From Nitrososphaerales archaeon TH5896 (GTDB lineage: Archaea > Thermoproteota > Nitrososphaeria > Nitrososphaerales > Nitrososphaeraceae), in assembly GCA_014523625.1 (NCBI GenBank), contig JAATVP010000087.1, positions 1-9,153 on the forward strand: a stretch of DNA of 9,153 nt. The letters are read 5' to 3'. The notes under the pieces were generated by a model. The model saw nothing but the letters and a program-made list of their open reading frames with translations. It made no database searches and was not told where the DNA came from. Each line of letters starts with the position of its first letter. Within the stretch, counting starts at the first letter, position 1. This document shows positions 1 through 5,558 of the stretch, in pieces. The translations under genes were made by a program, and so were the position numbers.

Positions 1-222
1 AAACTCCAATACATTTGCTTTAGATTTAGCTCCTTCTGTGATGTTTAAAATACGATCTAATACTGATACCTCATCGTCTTCCAATATTCCAGATAACATC
101 CTCGGAGTAATAGTGATGTACTCATTAAGAATGACGGCGGCGAATGGGCTAAGTATTACACCAATTGTAGTGAATATGATTGCCACCTTATGCCGTCGTA
201 ATACATCTACTATACGAGGCAT
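1..222 (-). CDS. Membrane protein, N-terminal part (runs off window)
   Basis: An open minus-strand frame of 74 codons runs from an ATG at 222 to the window edge without a stop, so only the N-terminus is visible. Residues 1-11 are basic (MPRIVDVLRRH). Residues 12-34 form one hydrophobic stretch (VAIIFTTIGVILSPFAAVIL), a likely membrane anchor, and a charged segment follows. I do not recognise the family. The start is supported by a TATA-like box centred about 29 nt upstream, which would give a leaderless or nearly leaderless transcript. The frame stays open for 17 codons before the ATG, back to a stop, but contains no ATG, GTG or TTG there. The plus-strand frame at 38-277 is its antisense shadow. 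Confidence 0.6.
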   Translation of the reverse strand, partial: MPRIVDVLRRHKVAIIFTTIGVILSPFAAVILNEYITITPRMLSGILEDDEVSVLDRILNITEGAKSKANVLEF

Positions 223-245
223 ACTACAGTCAGCAACCCTTTGGC

Positions 246-255
246 TCTTATATTC
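246..255 (-). promoter_or_regulatory. TATA-like box of the left-edge membrane protein gene
   Basis: Read on the minus strand the sequence is GAATATAAG. Its centre lies about 29 nt before the ATG at 222, the spacing expected for leaderless archaeal transcription. No experimental support is visible. Confidence 0.4.
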
Positions 256-382
256 TAGCTCGTCAACGGAGTCTTAAAGTATACATGCACTAGAAGGCAA
301 AAAATATGTCAAATATGTCTCACATACCAGGCACAGAATCAGATCTTTGTGTCAGTTAAGTAGAAGAACCGTTGATAAGATA

Positions 383-481
383 TCATGACGGGTTTTCATT
401 TTGGGTTGTTTCCACATGTCCCTCCCCGGGGCCACTAGATTTGCCAGGACAATCTCCCTCATCACCATTGCATCTTGTTAC
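383..481 (-). pseudogene. Fragment of a secreted Gly-rich protein C-terminus
   Basis: A minus-strand frame of 32 codons ends at a TGA. It contains CNGDEGDCPGKSSGPGEGH followed by a Gln/Asn-rich tail ending NENPS. It has no usable start and is preceded directly by an in-frame TAA. The tail resembles the end of the secreted protein encoded at 1489-1818: both read G-K-S-x-G-x-G and end N-x-x-N-P or N-E-N-P. I infer the remnant of a related secreted protein whose front part is lost or frameshifted. The rest of the 223-508 gap shows only a TATA-like box and low-complexity AT-rich sequence. A chance open frame cannot be excluded. Confidence 0.3.
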
Positions 482-508
482 TTATGTTAGCCATCCTGAT
501 CAAGCTCG

Positions 509-1129
509 TTACTTTACCTTTAATCTGATAGCAATTGTTGTTTCATCATATTCGGTTGTGAAATCCACAGAGTCCTGGAGAAGGTCAAGGAACTTAATGA
601 GCATATTATTCCAAAAATATGAGTAATTATCTCCCAAGTTGTGTCTTATTACTATCCACAGATTATCTGACGTATTAATTCCGCTGACATCTTCACTAGA
701 ATTAAGGATTTCACTCAGATCCTTCCCTTCGTTATAGCCAGCGTCTTTTGTGAAGTTACTAGTTGTTATAACCCTTGCATCTGTGCCCGTCATATATTTA
801 GACATTTTGAAAATGACATCCAGTATAGCATGCAAATTTATTTCGCCCCATAATAGTCGAGCAGCATGCTTTTGTTCTATCGCCCAATGATTGGCTAGAT
901 TGTCTAAATTCTCCTTGCTGGCATATGAGAATAACGAATACAGTATATTCTTTGGAATTGAAACTTTTTCATTAGAAGCTGTTGGTATAAAATATTCCGT
1001 TTGAGACTTGATAACAGAGTTAATGTACGAGCTAACACTCAACCCTTTTGCCTTCGCAAAATTTTCAACTATGTTAAAATCATTCTCGCTTATTCTTAAG
1101 GTTATGACTCTATCCTTTTTCTTGGGCAT
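509..1129 (-). CDS. Ribbon-helix-helix domain regulator
   Basis: This 206-residue protein has an N-terminal ribbon-helix-helix pattern: basic MPKKKDRVITLRI (beta strand, residues 7-13), helix ENDFNIVENFAKAKG (15-29) and helix SVSSYINSVIKSQ (31-43). Such domains dimerise and bind short palindromes through the paired strands. The remaining 160 residues are not recognised. They are mostly helical (around 60-115), with a C-terminal alternating strand ending TTIAIRLKVK, and may sense a ligand or partner. The ATG at 1129 places the strand at the usual distance from the N-terminus. An 8-bp palindrome GCAGCTGC lies just upstream of the start, where an autoregulating repressor would bind. Part of the gene and its upstream region is duplicated at 1362-1450. 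DNA binding is inferred from the fold. Confidence 0.7.
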   Translation of the reverse strand: MPKKKDRVITLRISENDFNIVENFAKAKGLSVSSYINSVIKSQTEYFIPTASNEKVSIPKNILYSLFSYASKENLDNLANHWAIEQKHAARLLWGEINLHAILDVIFKMSKYMTGTDARVITTSNFTKDAGYNEGKDLSEILNSSEDVSGINTSDNLWIVIRHNLGDNYSYFWNNMLIKFLDLLQDSVDFTTEYDETTIAIRLKVK

Positions 1130-1165
1130 GTAACAGCAGCTGCATCAAATGTATTCATTGTCATC
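1065..1165. repeat. Direct repeat copy A: 5' end and upstream region of the RHH gene
   Basis: This segment aligns with 1362-1450 in the same orientation. The non-coding part (1124-1165 against 1409-1450) matches at 38 of 42 bases by my count. The coding part matches at 37 of 47. Copy A has 12 extra bases (ATCCTTTTTCTT) that encode the Lys-rich start of the RHH protein. Confidence 0.8.
1136..1143. promoter_or_regulatory. Candidate RHH operator GCAGCTGC, copy A
   Basis: A perfect 8-bp palindrome lies 7 nt before the RHH start codon, between it and an AT-rich AATACATT element on the minus strand that could be a weak TATA box. It is preserved exactly in the second copy at 1421-1428. Ribbon-helix-helix regulators usually bind such sites in their own promoters; binding here is inferred. 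Confidence 0.35.
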
Positions 1166-1217
1166 AAATTTAACTTTTAGTTTCATTCTATTTTATTAGC
1201 ATGTAACACGATTGTAT

Positions 1218-1299
1218 TTACAGGGCCCGGCCTTGGGGGTTTACTCGTTTGTTTACCTCAAATAACTAACAGAAAGCCCGAGGCCATATTTCCCTGTAA
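1218..1299. other. Long interrupted inverted repeat / RNA hairpin
   Basis: Three nested complementary arms are visible: TTACAGGG (1218-1225) with CCCTGTAA (1292-1299); GGCCTTGGG (1229-1237) with CCCGAGGCC (1277-1285), fully paired as RNA through one G-U pair; and TTT (1240-1242) with AAA (1273-1275). The loop is about 30 nt. It lies in the non-coding gap between the RHH gene and its decayed duplicate, and is G+C-rich relative to its surroundings. There is no adjoining U-tract, so a simple terminator is unlikely. It could be a structured RNA, or the ends of a small degraded mobile element. Confidence 0.45.
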
Positions 1300-1327
1300 T
1301 AAGGGGGATAGAAGAGCTTTAGAGATG

Positions 1328-1414
1328 TCATCTAATTTTGGGGTTACCTTTTGTATAACTTTCAACTATGTCAAAAGAGTTTTCATCAATCCTTAAGGTT
1401 ATGACTCTGGGCAA
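1328..1414 (-). pseudogene. Truncated duplicate of the RHH regulator
   Basis: On the minus strand the frame from 1414 reads LPRVITLRIDENSFDIVES and stops after 28 codons. It matches the RHH protein N-terminus (RVITLRISENDFNIVEN), including the DNA-binding strand and first helix. The ATG is changed to TTG, four codons of the Lys-rich N-terminus are missing, and the second helix and the whole C-terminal domain are absent. The upstream DNA, with the GCAGCTGC palindrome, is better conserved than the coding part. It is best read as a decayed tandem paralogue whose regulatory region has been kept. Confidence 0.6.
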
Positions 1415-1450
1415 GTAGCAGCAGCTGCAACAAATGTATTCATTGTAATC
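1362..1450. repeat. Direct repeat copy B
   Basis: This is the partner of 1065-1165. It covers the truncated RHH reading frame and its upstream region, and ends about 7 nt before the TATA box of the secreted-protein gene. It therefore now sits at the upstream edge of that gene's promoter. Confidence 0.8.
1421..1428. promoter_or_regulatory. Candidate RHH operator GCAGCTGC, copy B
   Basis: The same palindrome as at 1136-1143 is retained in the duplicate, about 30 nt upstream of the TATA box at 1457-1468. If the RHH protein binds it, the site could tie secreted-protein expression to the regulator. Confidence 0.3.
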
Positions 1451-1456
1451 GTTCTA

Positions 1457-1468
1457 CTTTATATAAAG
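1457..1468 (+). promoter_or_regulatory. TATA box of the secreted protein gene
   Basis: The sequence is CTTTATATAAAG, a strong archaeal TATA element. Its centre is about 27 nt before the ATG at 1489, predicting a leaderless transcript that begins at or next to the start codon. Confidence 0.7.
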
Positions 1469-1488
1469 AAATATGAATAAGAACACAA

Positions 1489-1818
1489 ATGAAAAAAGTA
1501 TTAGCATTAACATTCGTAACTTTTGCTATTGCAGCGATGGTTATCGGAATGGCGACCACAGGAATCGTTCAAGTAGCACAGGCTGCCCCACCAAATGGTG
1601 GTGTACCATTTGGTCAAACTATTAAAGGTGAGGCGCAGGCTGGAAAAGCAAACCCGAATGATGACAATAAAAATGGGTATGGAGATGAAATACAAGAACA
1701 AATTCATGACCAAGGAGGTAAAGTTGGTGATTTTAGAGCAAGCGACGAAGCAGGTAAATCTCCAGGCAAAGGGGGACCACCAACTAGAGACGAAAACGCA
1801 GGAAACCCCGATAACTAA
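1489..1818 (+). CDS. Small secreted Gly/Asn/Asp-rich protein
   Basis: This 109-residue protein starts with a classic Sec signal: basic MKK, a hydrophobic core at residues 4-28 and a cleavage site after VAQA (residues 30-33, A-x-A type). The mature part begins APPNGG and has about 76 residues. It is hydrophilic, with no cysteine and no further membrane segment, and is rich in Gly, Asn, Asp, Lys and Pro; it is probably disordered or surface-associated. The centre contains an acidic stretch (NPNDDNKNGYGDEIQEQ) that could bind cations. Short secreted proteins of this kind are common in Nitrososphaeria, from memory; no function is known to me. A strong TATA box sets the start, and two hairpin/U-tract structures follow the stop. 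The frames at 1507-1713 (minus) and 1595-1825 (plus) are shadows. Confidence 0.75.
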   Translation: MKKVLALTFVTFAIAAMVIGMATTGIVQVAQAAPPNGGVPFGQTIKGEAQAGKANPNDDNKNGYGDEIQEQIHDQGGKVGDFRASDEAGKSPGKGGPPTRDENAGNPDN

Positions 1819-1855
1819 TAGTTGACAGTAGTATCAACTACAACAACCATTTTTT
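1819..1855 (+). terminator. Candidate terminator directly after the secreted protein gene
   Basis: TAGTTGA and TCAACTA form a 7-bp stem with an 8-nt loop immediately after the stop codon (1819-1840). A run of six T follows at 1850-1855. Archaeal termination relies mainly on the T-tract; the stem may help protect the 3' end. Confidence 0.45.
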
Positions 1856-1907
1856 ATTGTAGCTTGTAATCAAAACGGAATAAAAACATCAAACCACAAA
1901 TAGACTC

Positions 1908-1935
1908 GACTGCAAACCTGCAGTCCATCTTTTTT
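1908..1935 (+). terminator. Hairpin plus T-tract, second candidate terminator
   Basis: GACTGCA-AACC-TGCAGTC makes a perfect 7-bp stem with a 4-nt loop (1908-1925). CCATC and six T follow. It is the better stem-loop of the two downstream of the secreted-protein gene. It could also be part of a short 3' structured RNA. Confidence 0.5.
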
Positions 1936-1940
1936 CTGAT

Positions 1941-2051
1941 TTAAGTGTGGTGCTCAACAAGCCCGAAATCTTCGACGATACTCTTTGTTCTATCAACAAT
2001 ATTCTTCCATGTTATTATCGTATCATCATATAGTGCATTGCATGCCCGAGA
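1941..2051 (-). pseudogene. Start-less coding fragment of unknown family
   Basis: A minus-strand frame of 36 residues ends at a TAA and contains YDDTIITWKNIVDRTKSIVE followed by DFGLVEHHT. It has the look of real protein (amphipathic helix, varied composition) but no ATG, GTG or TTG, and is preceded directly by an in-frame TAA. An ATG GAT AAT in another frame, just upstream of it on the minus strand, suggests a frameshift. The family is not recognised. The rest of the 1819-2262 gap holds the two hairpins above, a short TCCCC-GCTA-GGGGA inverted repeat at 2113-2126 and AT-rich sequence. Confidence 0.3.
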
Positions 2052-2262
2052 TTATCCATAGCATAAATTGTACTTGACAACTAGATTGACAATCTTGACT
2101 ATTATCGACAAATCCCCGCTAGGGGAAAGTATTCATACATTTTAATGTCAGTCCGCGAATGGCTATTGGTTCAGAATTAAACGCGTGCATCTACCAATCT
2201 GTTATAATGGGCCATCATACACAAATCGGAAATTATGAAGTCGTGGGGTATCTACGAGTCCA

Positions 2263-2472
2263 TCAATCCGTAACACTACATTCTCGTATTTTTAGCTTCA
2301 TGCACGCAGTCATTTCTCCCGGATTGATCGCGTGGTTTTCAAACATGTGCACAACCATATTATCTGCGACTCTCCTTTCGCTACTTCCGAAGATAACGCA
2401 ATTACAGTCTAGTCCGACATCGGCACATCGAACACAAAATGGTTGTATACAATTTTCGTATGTTTGGGACAT
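2263..2472 (-). CDS. DUF1059-like small Cys/His protein
   Basis: With the start at 2472 this is a 69-residue protein. It carries C13-x2-C16, then A-D-V-G-L-D-C23-N-C25, and a helix with H42 and H47 (VVHMFENH). DUF1059 proteins share the C-x-D-x-G-x-x-C start and an H-x(3,4)-H helix, consistent with a small metal-binding fold; their function is not known. The frame extends to an ATG at 2514. I chose the internal ATG at 2472 because a good TATA box lies 27 nt before it, inside the longer reading. The longer N-terminus (MPNRKYIKFYCIIQ) also does not look like family sequence. It is transcribed divergently from the downstream operon. The plus-strand frame at 2159-2476 is its shadow. Confidence 0.65.
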   Translation of the reverse strand: MSQTYENCIQPFCVRCADVGLDCNCVIFGSSERRVADNMVVHMFENHAINPGEMTACMKLKIRECSVTD

Positions 2473-2493
2473 CTGAATAATGCAGTAAAATTT

Positions 2494-2504
2494 GATATAT
2501 TTAC
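2494..2504 (-). promoter_or_regulatory. TATA box of the DUF1059-like gene
   Basis: On the minus strand the sequence reads GTAAATATATC, centred about 27 nt before the ATG at 2472. This spacing fits a leaderless mRNA and decides the start codon against the longer frame from 2514. Confidence 0.55.
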
Positions 2505-2638
2505 GGTTTGGCATAATGTACTTGAAACTACGATCTAAGAAATTCTAAGTGTGATTGATACTAATAAAATGGCGGAATAACGATTGGTAATTAGACCCGA
2601 AATTCATACCCACTCCCCCGGTCTTCTAGTTGCTGCTA

Positions 2639-2649
2639 ATTTTATTAAC
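2639..2649 (+). promoter_or_regulatory. Weak TATA-like element upstream of the repair operon
   Basis: AATTTTATTAA lies about 47 nt before the ATG at 2690 and would place transcription start near 2669, giving a leader of roughly 20 nt. No better TATA element is seen between the DUF1059-like gene and the operon. No clear Shine-Dalgarno sequence precedes any of the candidate starts. Confidence 0.25.
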
Positions 2650-2689
2650 AAAAAGTCAAACATAGTTAACATACCAAGCTGTGATTCGC

Positions 2690-3715
2690 ATGATTAGCCG
2701 ACTGAAAGAAGTCACTATGGAAGAGATCCCAGATATCACTAGCGATTTGATTGAAAAGCTCAAAAAAATGAATATCAGTTCGGTTTATCAGTTAGCCGTA
2801 CAGAATCCAATTGAACTTGCGAAGGAGTACGAAGACACATCGCTTAACGTCGAATCAGCTTCTACACTCATCGCAAATGCAAGAAAGATTTTGATTGAAA
2901 GTGGGGCTCTCACCAATGAGTTTTCTACCGCAGATGAAGTTTTGGAAAAGCGCAATAAATTATCTAGATATGCCACCGGTTCAGAAAGCTTCGACGACTT
3001 GTTAAACGGCGGCTTTGAAAGCCAAGCAATCACTGAGCTGGCAGGTGAATTCGGCTCGGGTAAGTCACAAGTTTGCCACACGTTATGCGTCGCCGCAAGT
3101 AAACTTATCAAAAATGACCCTGATGAAGACGCGGGAAACATAATTTTCATTGATTCTGTGAATACATTCAGAGCTGATAGAGTACATCAGATTGCTGAAC
3201 AGCGGGGGCTTGATCCATTACCAATACTGGAAAAGATCTACCACTGTCAAGTCTATAGTAGCAAACATTTAGAATCAGTTATTGATGATCTAGATAAGTC
3301 AATTGAGCAGTACAATGCTAAACTTGTAATAATTGATAGTATCATATCGCTGCACCGGGCAGAGTTCTCTGGACGGGGATCACTAGCAGAAAGACAGCAA
3401 AAACTCGGAAAGATGCTAAACAAACTTCGGCGTTACGCGGACATCTATAATATTGCAGTTGTGATTACGAATCAAGTAGTGTCGTATCCCGACGGTATGC
3501 ATCCCGGATTTGACTCCATGAAAGCGGCTGGTGGGAATATAGTGGCTCATGGTTTGACATATAGAATCTTTCTAAAAAAATCCGGCAAAAACAGAGTCGC
3601 TACTATATTTGATTCACCGTCTCAACCATTTCAGCATGCAAAATTCTCAATTTCGGAAAGTGGAATCCAAGATGCTACGTCATATAAAACAGATGGGAGT
3701 GATTCGGCGTGGTAG
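2690..3715 (+). CDS. RadA-family recombinase paralogue
   Basis: This 341-residue protein has the RadA/Rad51 architecture. Numbered from the ATG at 2690: an N-terminal helix-hairpin-helix-like domain (about 10-70), an FxxA-type polymerisation motif (FSTADE, 78-83), then the RecA-fold core. The core has Walker A GEFGSGKS (119-126), Walker B LVIIDS, the LAERQQKL stretch, loop L2 ending AAGGNIVAH, and the DSP ATP-cap motif. In canonical RadA the strand after Walker A reads IDTEGTFRPER; here it is IDSVNTFRADR, so the catalytic glutamate is Val157. ATP binding is likely but hydrolysis is probably weak, which argues for a specialised paralogue (accessory or mediator) rather than the main recombinase. 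Alternative starts are GTG 2681 and ATG 2717. It heads the operon and overlaps the next gene by 7 nt. Confidence 0.88.
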   Translation: MISRLKEVTMEEIPDITSDLIEKLKKMNISSVYQLAVQNPIELAKEYEDTSLNVESASTLIANARKILIESGALTNEFSTADEVLEKRNKLSRYATGSESFDDLLNGGFESQAITELAGEFGSGKSQVCHTLCVAASKLIKNDPDEDAGNIIFIDSVNTFRADRVHQIAEQRGLDPLPILEKIYHCQVYSSKHLESVIDDLDKSIEQYNAKLVIIDSIISLHRAEFSGRGSLAERQQKLGKMLNKLRRYADIYNIAVVITNQVVSYPDGMHPGFDSMKAAGGNIVAHGLTYRIFLKKSGKNRVATIFDSPSQPFQHAKFSISESGIQDATSYKTDGSDSAW

Positions 3716-5556
3716 CAGCTATTCATTATAGTAAGAATGATGATGAATCCGGCCGTAATACTAGTTCTCAAATACTTAGTGATTTATACCCAGATCCAAA
3801 ATCTCTGCCAGCACCACCAGCTTTACGTGAGCCGATTCCAACCATTACATTATCTGAGCTCGAGGCTGGAAAGTACACTTCAGTAACAGCGCGAATTGCA
3901 TATATCAGGACTACCGAGAAACCCGATGCTCTCGGCGAAAAAGTTGTATTTACCGGCGTACTAGAGGATGCTACATCTAAAGTATCATTTGTCAGTCATA
4001 AGATCGCGTATCCGCTTATCCGAGATTCAGTGTACAGAATTTACTCTGCTTTCGTTCATGAATTCCCAGACAGATCTTTACTATTAGTAATAACAGAGTT
4101 TACTAAACTAGACCCAAAGAATGTTGAAGATATTCGTGAATATACTTGGGTTCCAAAGATTAGCGCTATAAATAGACCGGTCAGATACATCTTTTTGAAT
4201 GGAACTATTTCTACTATTCACAGTACTTCTGGTTTAATTAAGCGCTGTAACAAATGCAGATCACTAATTCTTTACGATGCTAACAAGTGTCCAAATGAGT
4301 GTGGTATGGGTTATGCGTGGGATCTTCGAATATCAAGTAAATTGTACGATGGATCTGGCGCCATTAAAATGGTCTTGACCAAAGATCTGGCTGCCAAAGT
4401 GTTACAGCGAAACTTGAGTCAGCTCATCTTACATGCTTCATTAAATCAGAATAGCCAACAAGAACAAACACAACCAAATGATAATTCTATCTCAACATTG
4501 AGTATAGAAATCCCATCTAGCTTCGATATAATGGAAGCTGTCTTGCCTGAGAATGTCTCGCCATCACTATATGTGAGATCAAGTAAGCTAATTGTTTCTG
4601 ACGGCCGGAATCTAGTATACTTCCCGGTAAATGATACCGACTTGAAAACTAAATTTGCTGAATTAAACATTAGACGACTAGATGCTAATGGAGCAGAGTC
4701 TATGGAAGACATCAAAATAATCCGGAGATTAATTGAACGCGCAATTTCGATGAACATTCAAAATATCACAGAGAAGAGAATGAGACACGGGATCTACATG
4801 CTTGAAGATCCAATCGCGCTCTATAGATGCGAACGAGCAAAGCTATATCTGGGATTTTTAGCAGACATCAGAGTTGATATACAGCAACCATACCGGCACA
4901 AAACGCGGCTTACAATAGAACTGAGTCCGCATGCTTACGTCCGGGAAAGCGTGCTTGACTATGTTAGAATGCGAAGAGAAGCTGGTGCTACCGCAAATGC
5001 GGTCATTCGCATGTTACTAAACCACAGAAATAAAGTAATCGTAGCACCGACTGGGCATTATGGTAGCATAGTTGAAGTAATATCTAAAAAAGCAAGCAAT
5101 CAGATAGTATCCGAATTAGATAATCGAAACTTGGTCGAATTCTGGAAACAAGTCTATGACATTGATATTTCACCCGATGAAATACCATTGCTTAAGATTA
5201 AGCTGTTGAATTCAGAGAATATTTTTACGTACCCAGCCAGCATGTGTTTCTTTGGCCAAGAATCATTGTATATCCCAGCATCAGTTCAGAAATTCATCGA
5301 GTATAAACAATCTAGACTCATCCCAAGAATATATGATGTAGTAAAAAAAGCATTAAAAGATCTGAAGATTGGAGACAGTATAGAGATTCATAGAATTAGT
5401 GATATCTATAGAGCTAATGACAGAGAAAATATACAGCGACAGATACTCGAAGAAACAAGACAGAAACTATACGGCAGAAATGTGAATGCCCGCGGTTCAG
5501 TCATGTACGTGCACGATGAGTTGTGGTTCTTCCCAAATCAAATTCATATTTCTTGA
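3709..5556 (+). CDS. RPA-like ssDNA-binding protein with zinc finger and novel C-terminus
   Basis: This 615-residue protein starts at a GTG inside the last codons of the RadA paralogue, indicating translational coupling. Residues 46-137 look like an OB fold. Residues 160-235 form a second OB-type domain carrying a C4 zinc finger (C180-x2-C183-x10-C194-x3-C198). It is followed by the AWDLRISSKLYDGSGAIKMV segment typical of archaeal RPA zinc-finger domains. Such proteins coat single-stranded DNA in replication and repair. A Gln/Asn-rich linker (245-260) leads to a 350-residue C-terminal half that I do not recognise. It has a basic helical stretch (335-380), a mixed region and a possible winged-helix-like end (about 540-612). 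No Walker motifs are present, so it is not an MCM helicase. The C-terminal half may contact the polymerase or RadA-like partners (inference). Confidence 0.72.
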   Translation: MVAAIHYSKNDDESGRNTSSQILSDLYPDPKSLPAPPALREPIPTITLSELEAGKYTSVTARIAYIRTTEKPDALGEKVVFTGVLEDATSKVSFVSHKIAYPLIRDSVYRIYSAFVHEFPDRSLLLVITEFTKLDPKNVEDIREYTWVPKISAINRPVRYIFLNGTISTIHSTSGLIKRCNKCRSLILYDANKCPNECGMGYAWDLRISSKLYDGSGAIKMVLTKDLAAKVLQRNLSQLILHASLNQNSQQEQTQPNDNSISTLSIEIPSSFDIMEAVLPENVSPSLYVRSSKLIVSDGRNLVYFPVNDTDLKTKFAELNIRRLDANGAESMEDIKIIRRLIERAISMNIQNITEKRMRHGIYMLEDPIALYRCERAKLYLGFLADIRVDIQQPYRHKTRLTIELSPHAYVRESVLDYVRMRREAGATANAVIRMLLNHRNKVIVAPTGHYGSIVEVISKKASNQIVSELDNRNLVEFWKQVYDIDISPDEIPLLKIKLLNSENIFTYPASMCFFGQESLYIPASVQKFIEYKQSRLIPRIYDVVKKALKDLKIGDSIEIHRISDIYRANDRENIQRQILEETRQKLYGRNVNARGSVMYVHDELWFFPNQIHIS

Positions 5557-5558
5557 GA

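Noticed and set aside
38..277. Plus-strand open frame of 79 codons
   Set aside because: It is antisense to the minus-strand membrane-protein frame, which has a TATA-spaced start and a clear transmembrane segment. The plus-strand protein is Ser/Thr-rich with no recognisable features.
372..626. Plus-strand open frame of 84 codons
   Set aside because: It overlaps the end of the RHH gene on the opposite strand and has no coding character of its own.
2113..2126. TCCCC-GCTA-GGGGA hairpin as terminator of the DUF1059-like gene
   Set aside because: The stem is only 5 bp and no T-tract follows on the minus strand.
2159..2476. Plus-strand open frame of 105 codons
   Set aside because: It is the shadow of the DUF1059-like gene, whose Cys/His motif and promoter lie on the minus strand.
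2539..2604. Two GAAATT sites (2539-2544 and 2599-2604), complement of the Sulfolobus UV-response hexamer ANTTTC
   Set aside because: They lie upstream of the operon, but the motif is short, frequent in AT-rich DNA, in the wrong orientation, and not established in this phylum.
3709..5556. MCM-like replicative helicase
   Set aside because: The N-terminal OB fold and zinc finger superficially resemble an MCM N-terminus, but there is no Walker A, Walker B or arginine finger anywhere in the C-terminal half. The segment after the zinc finger matches RPA.
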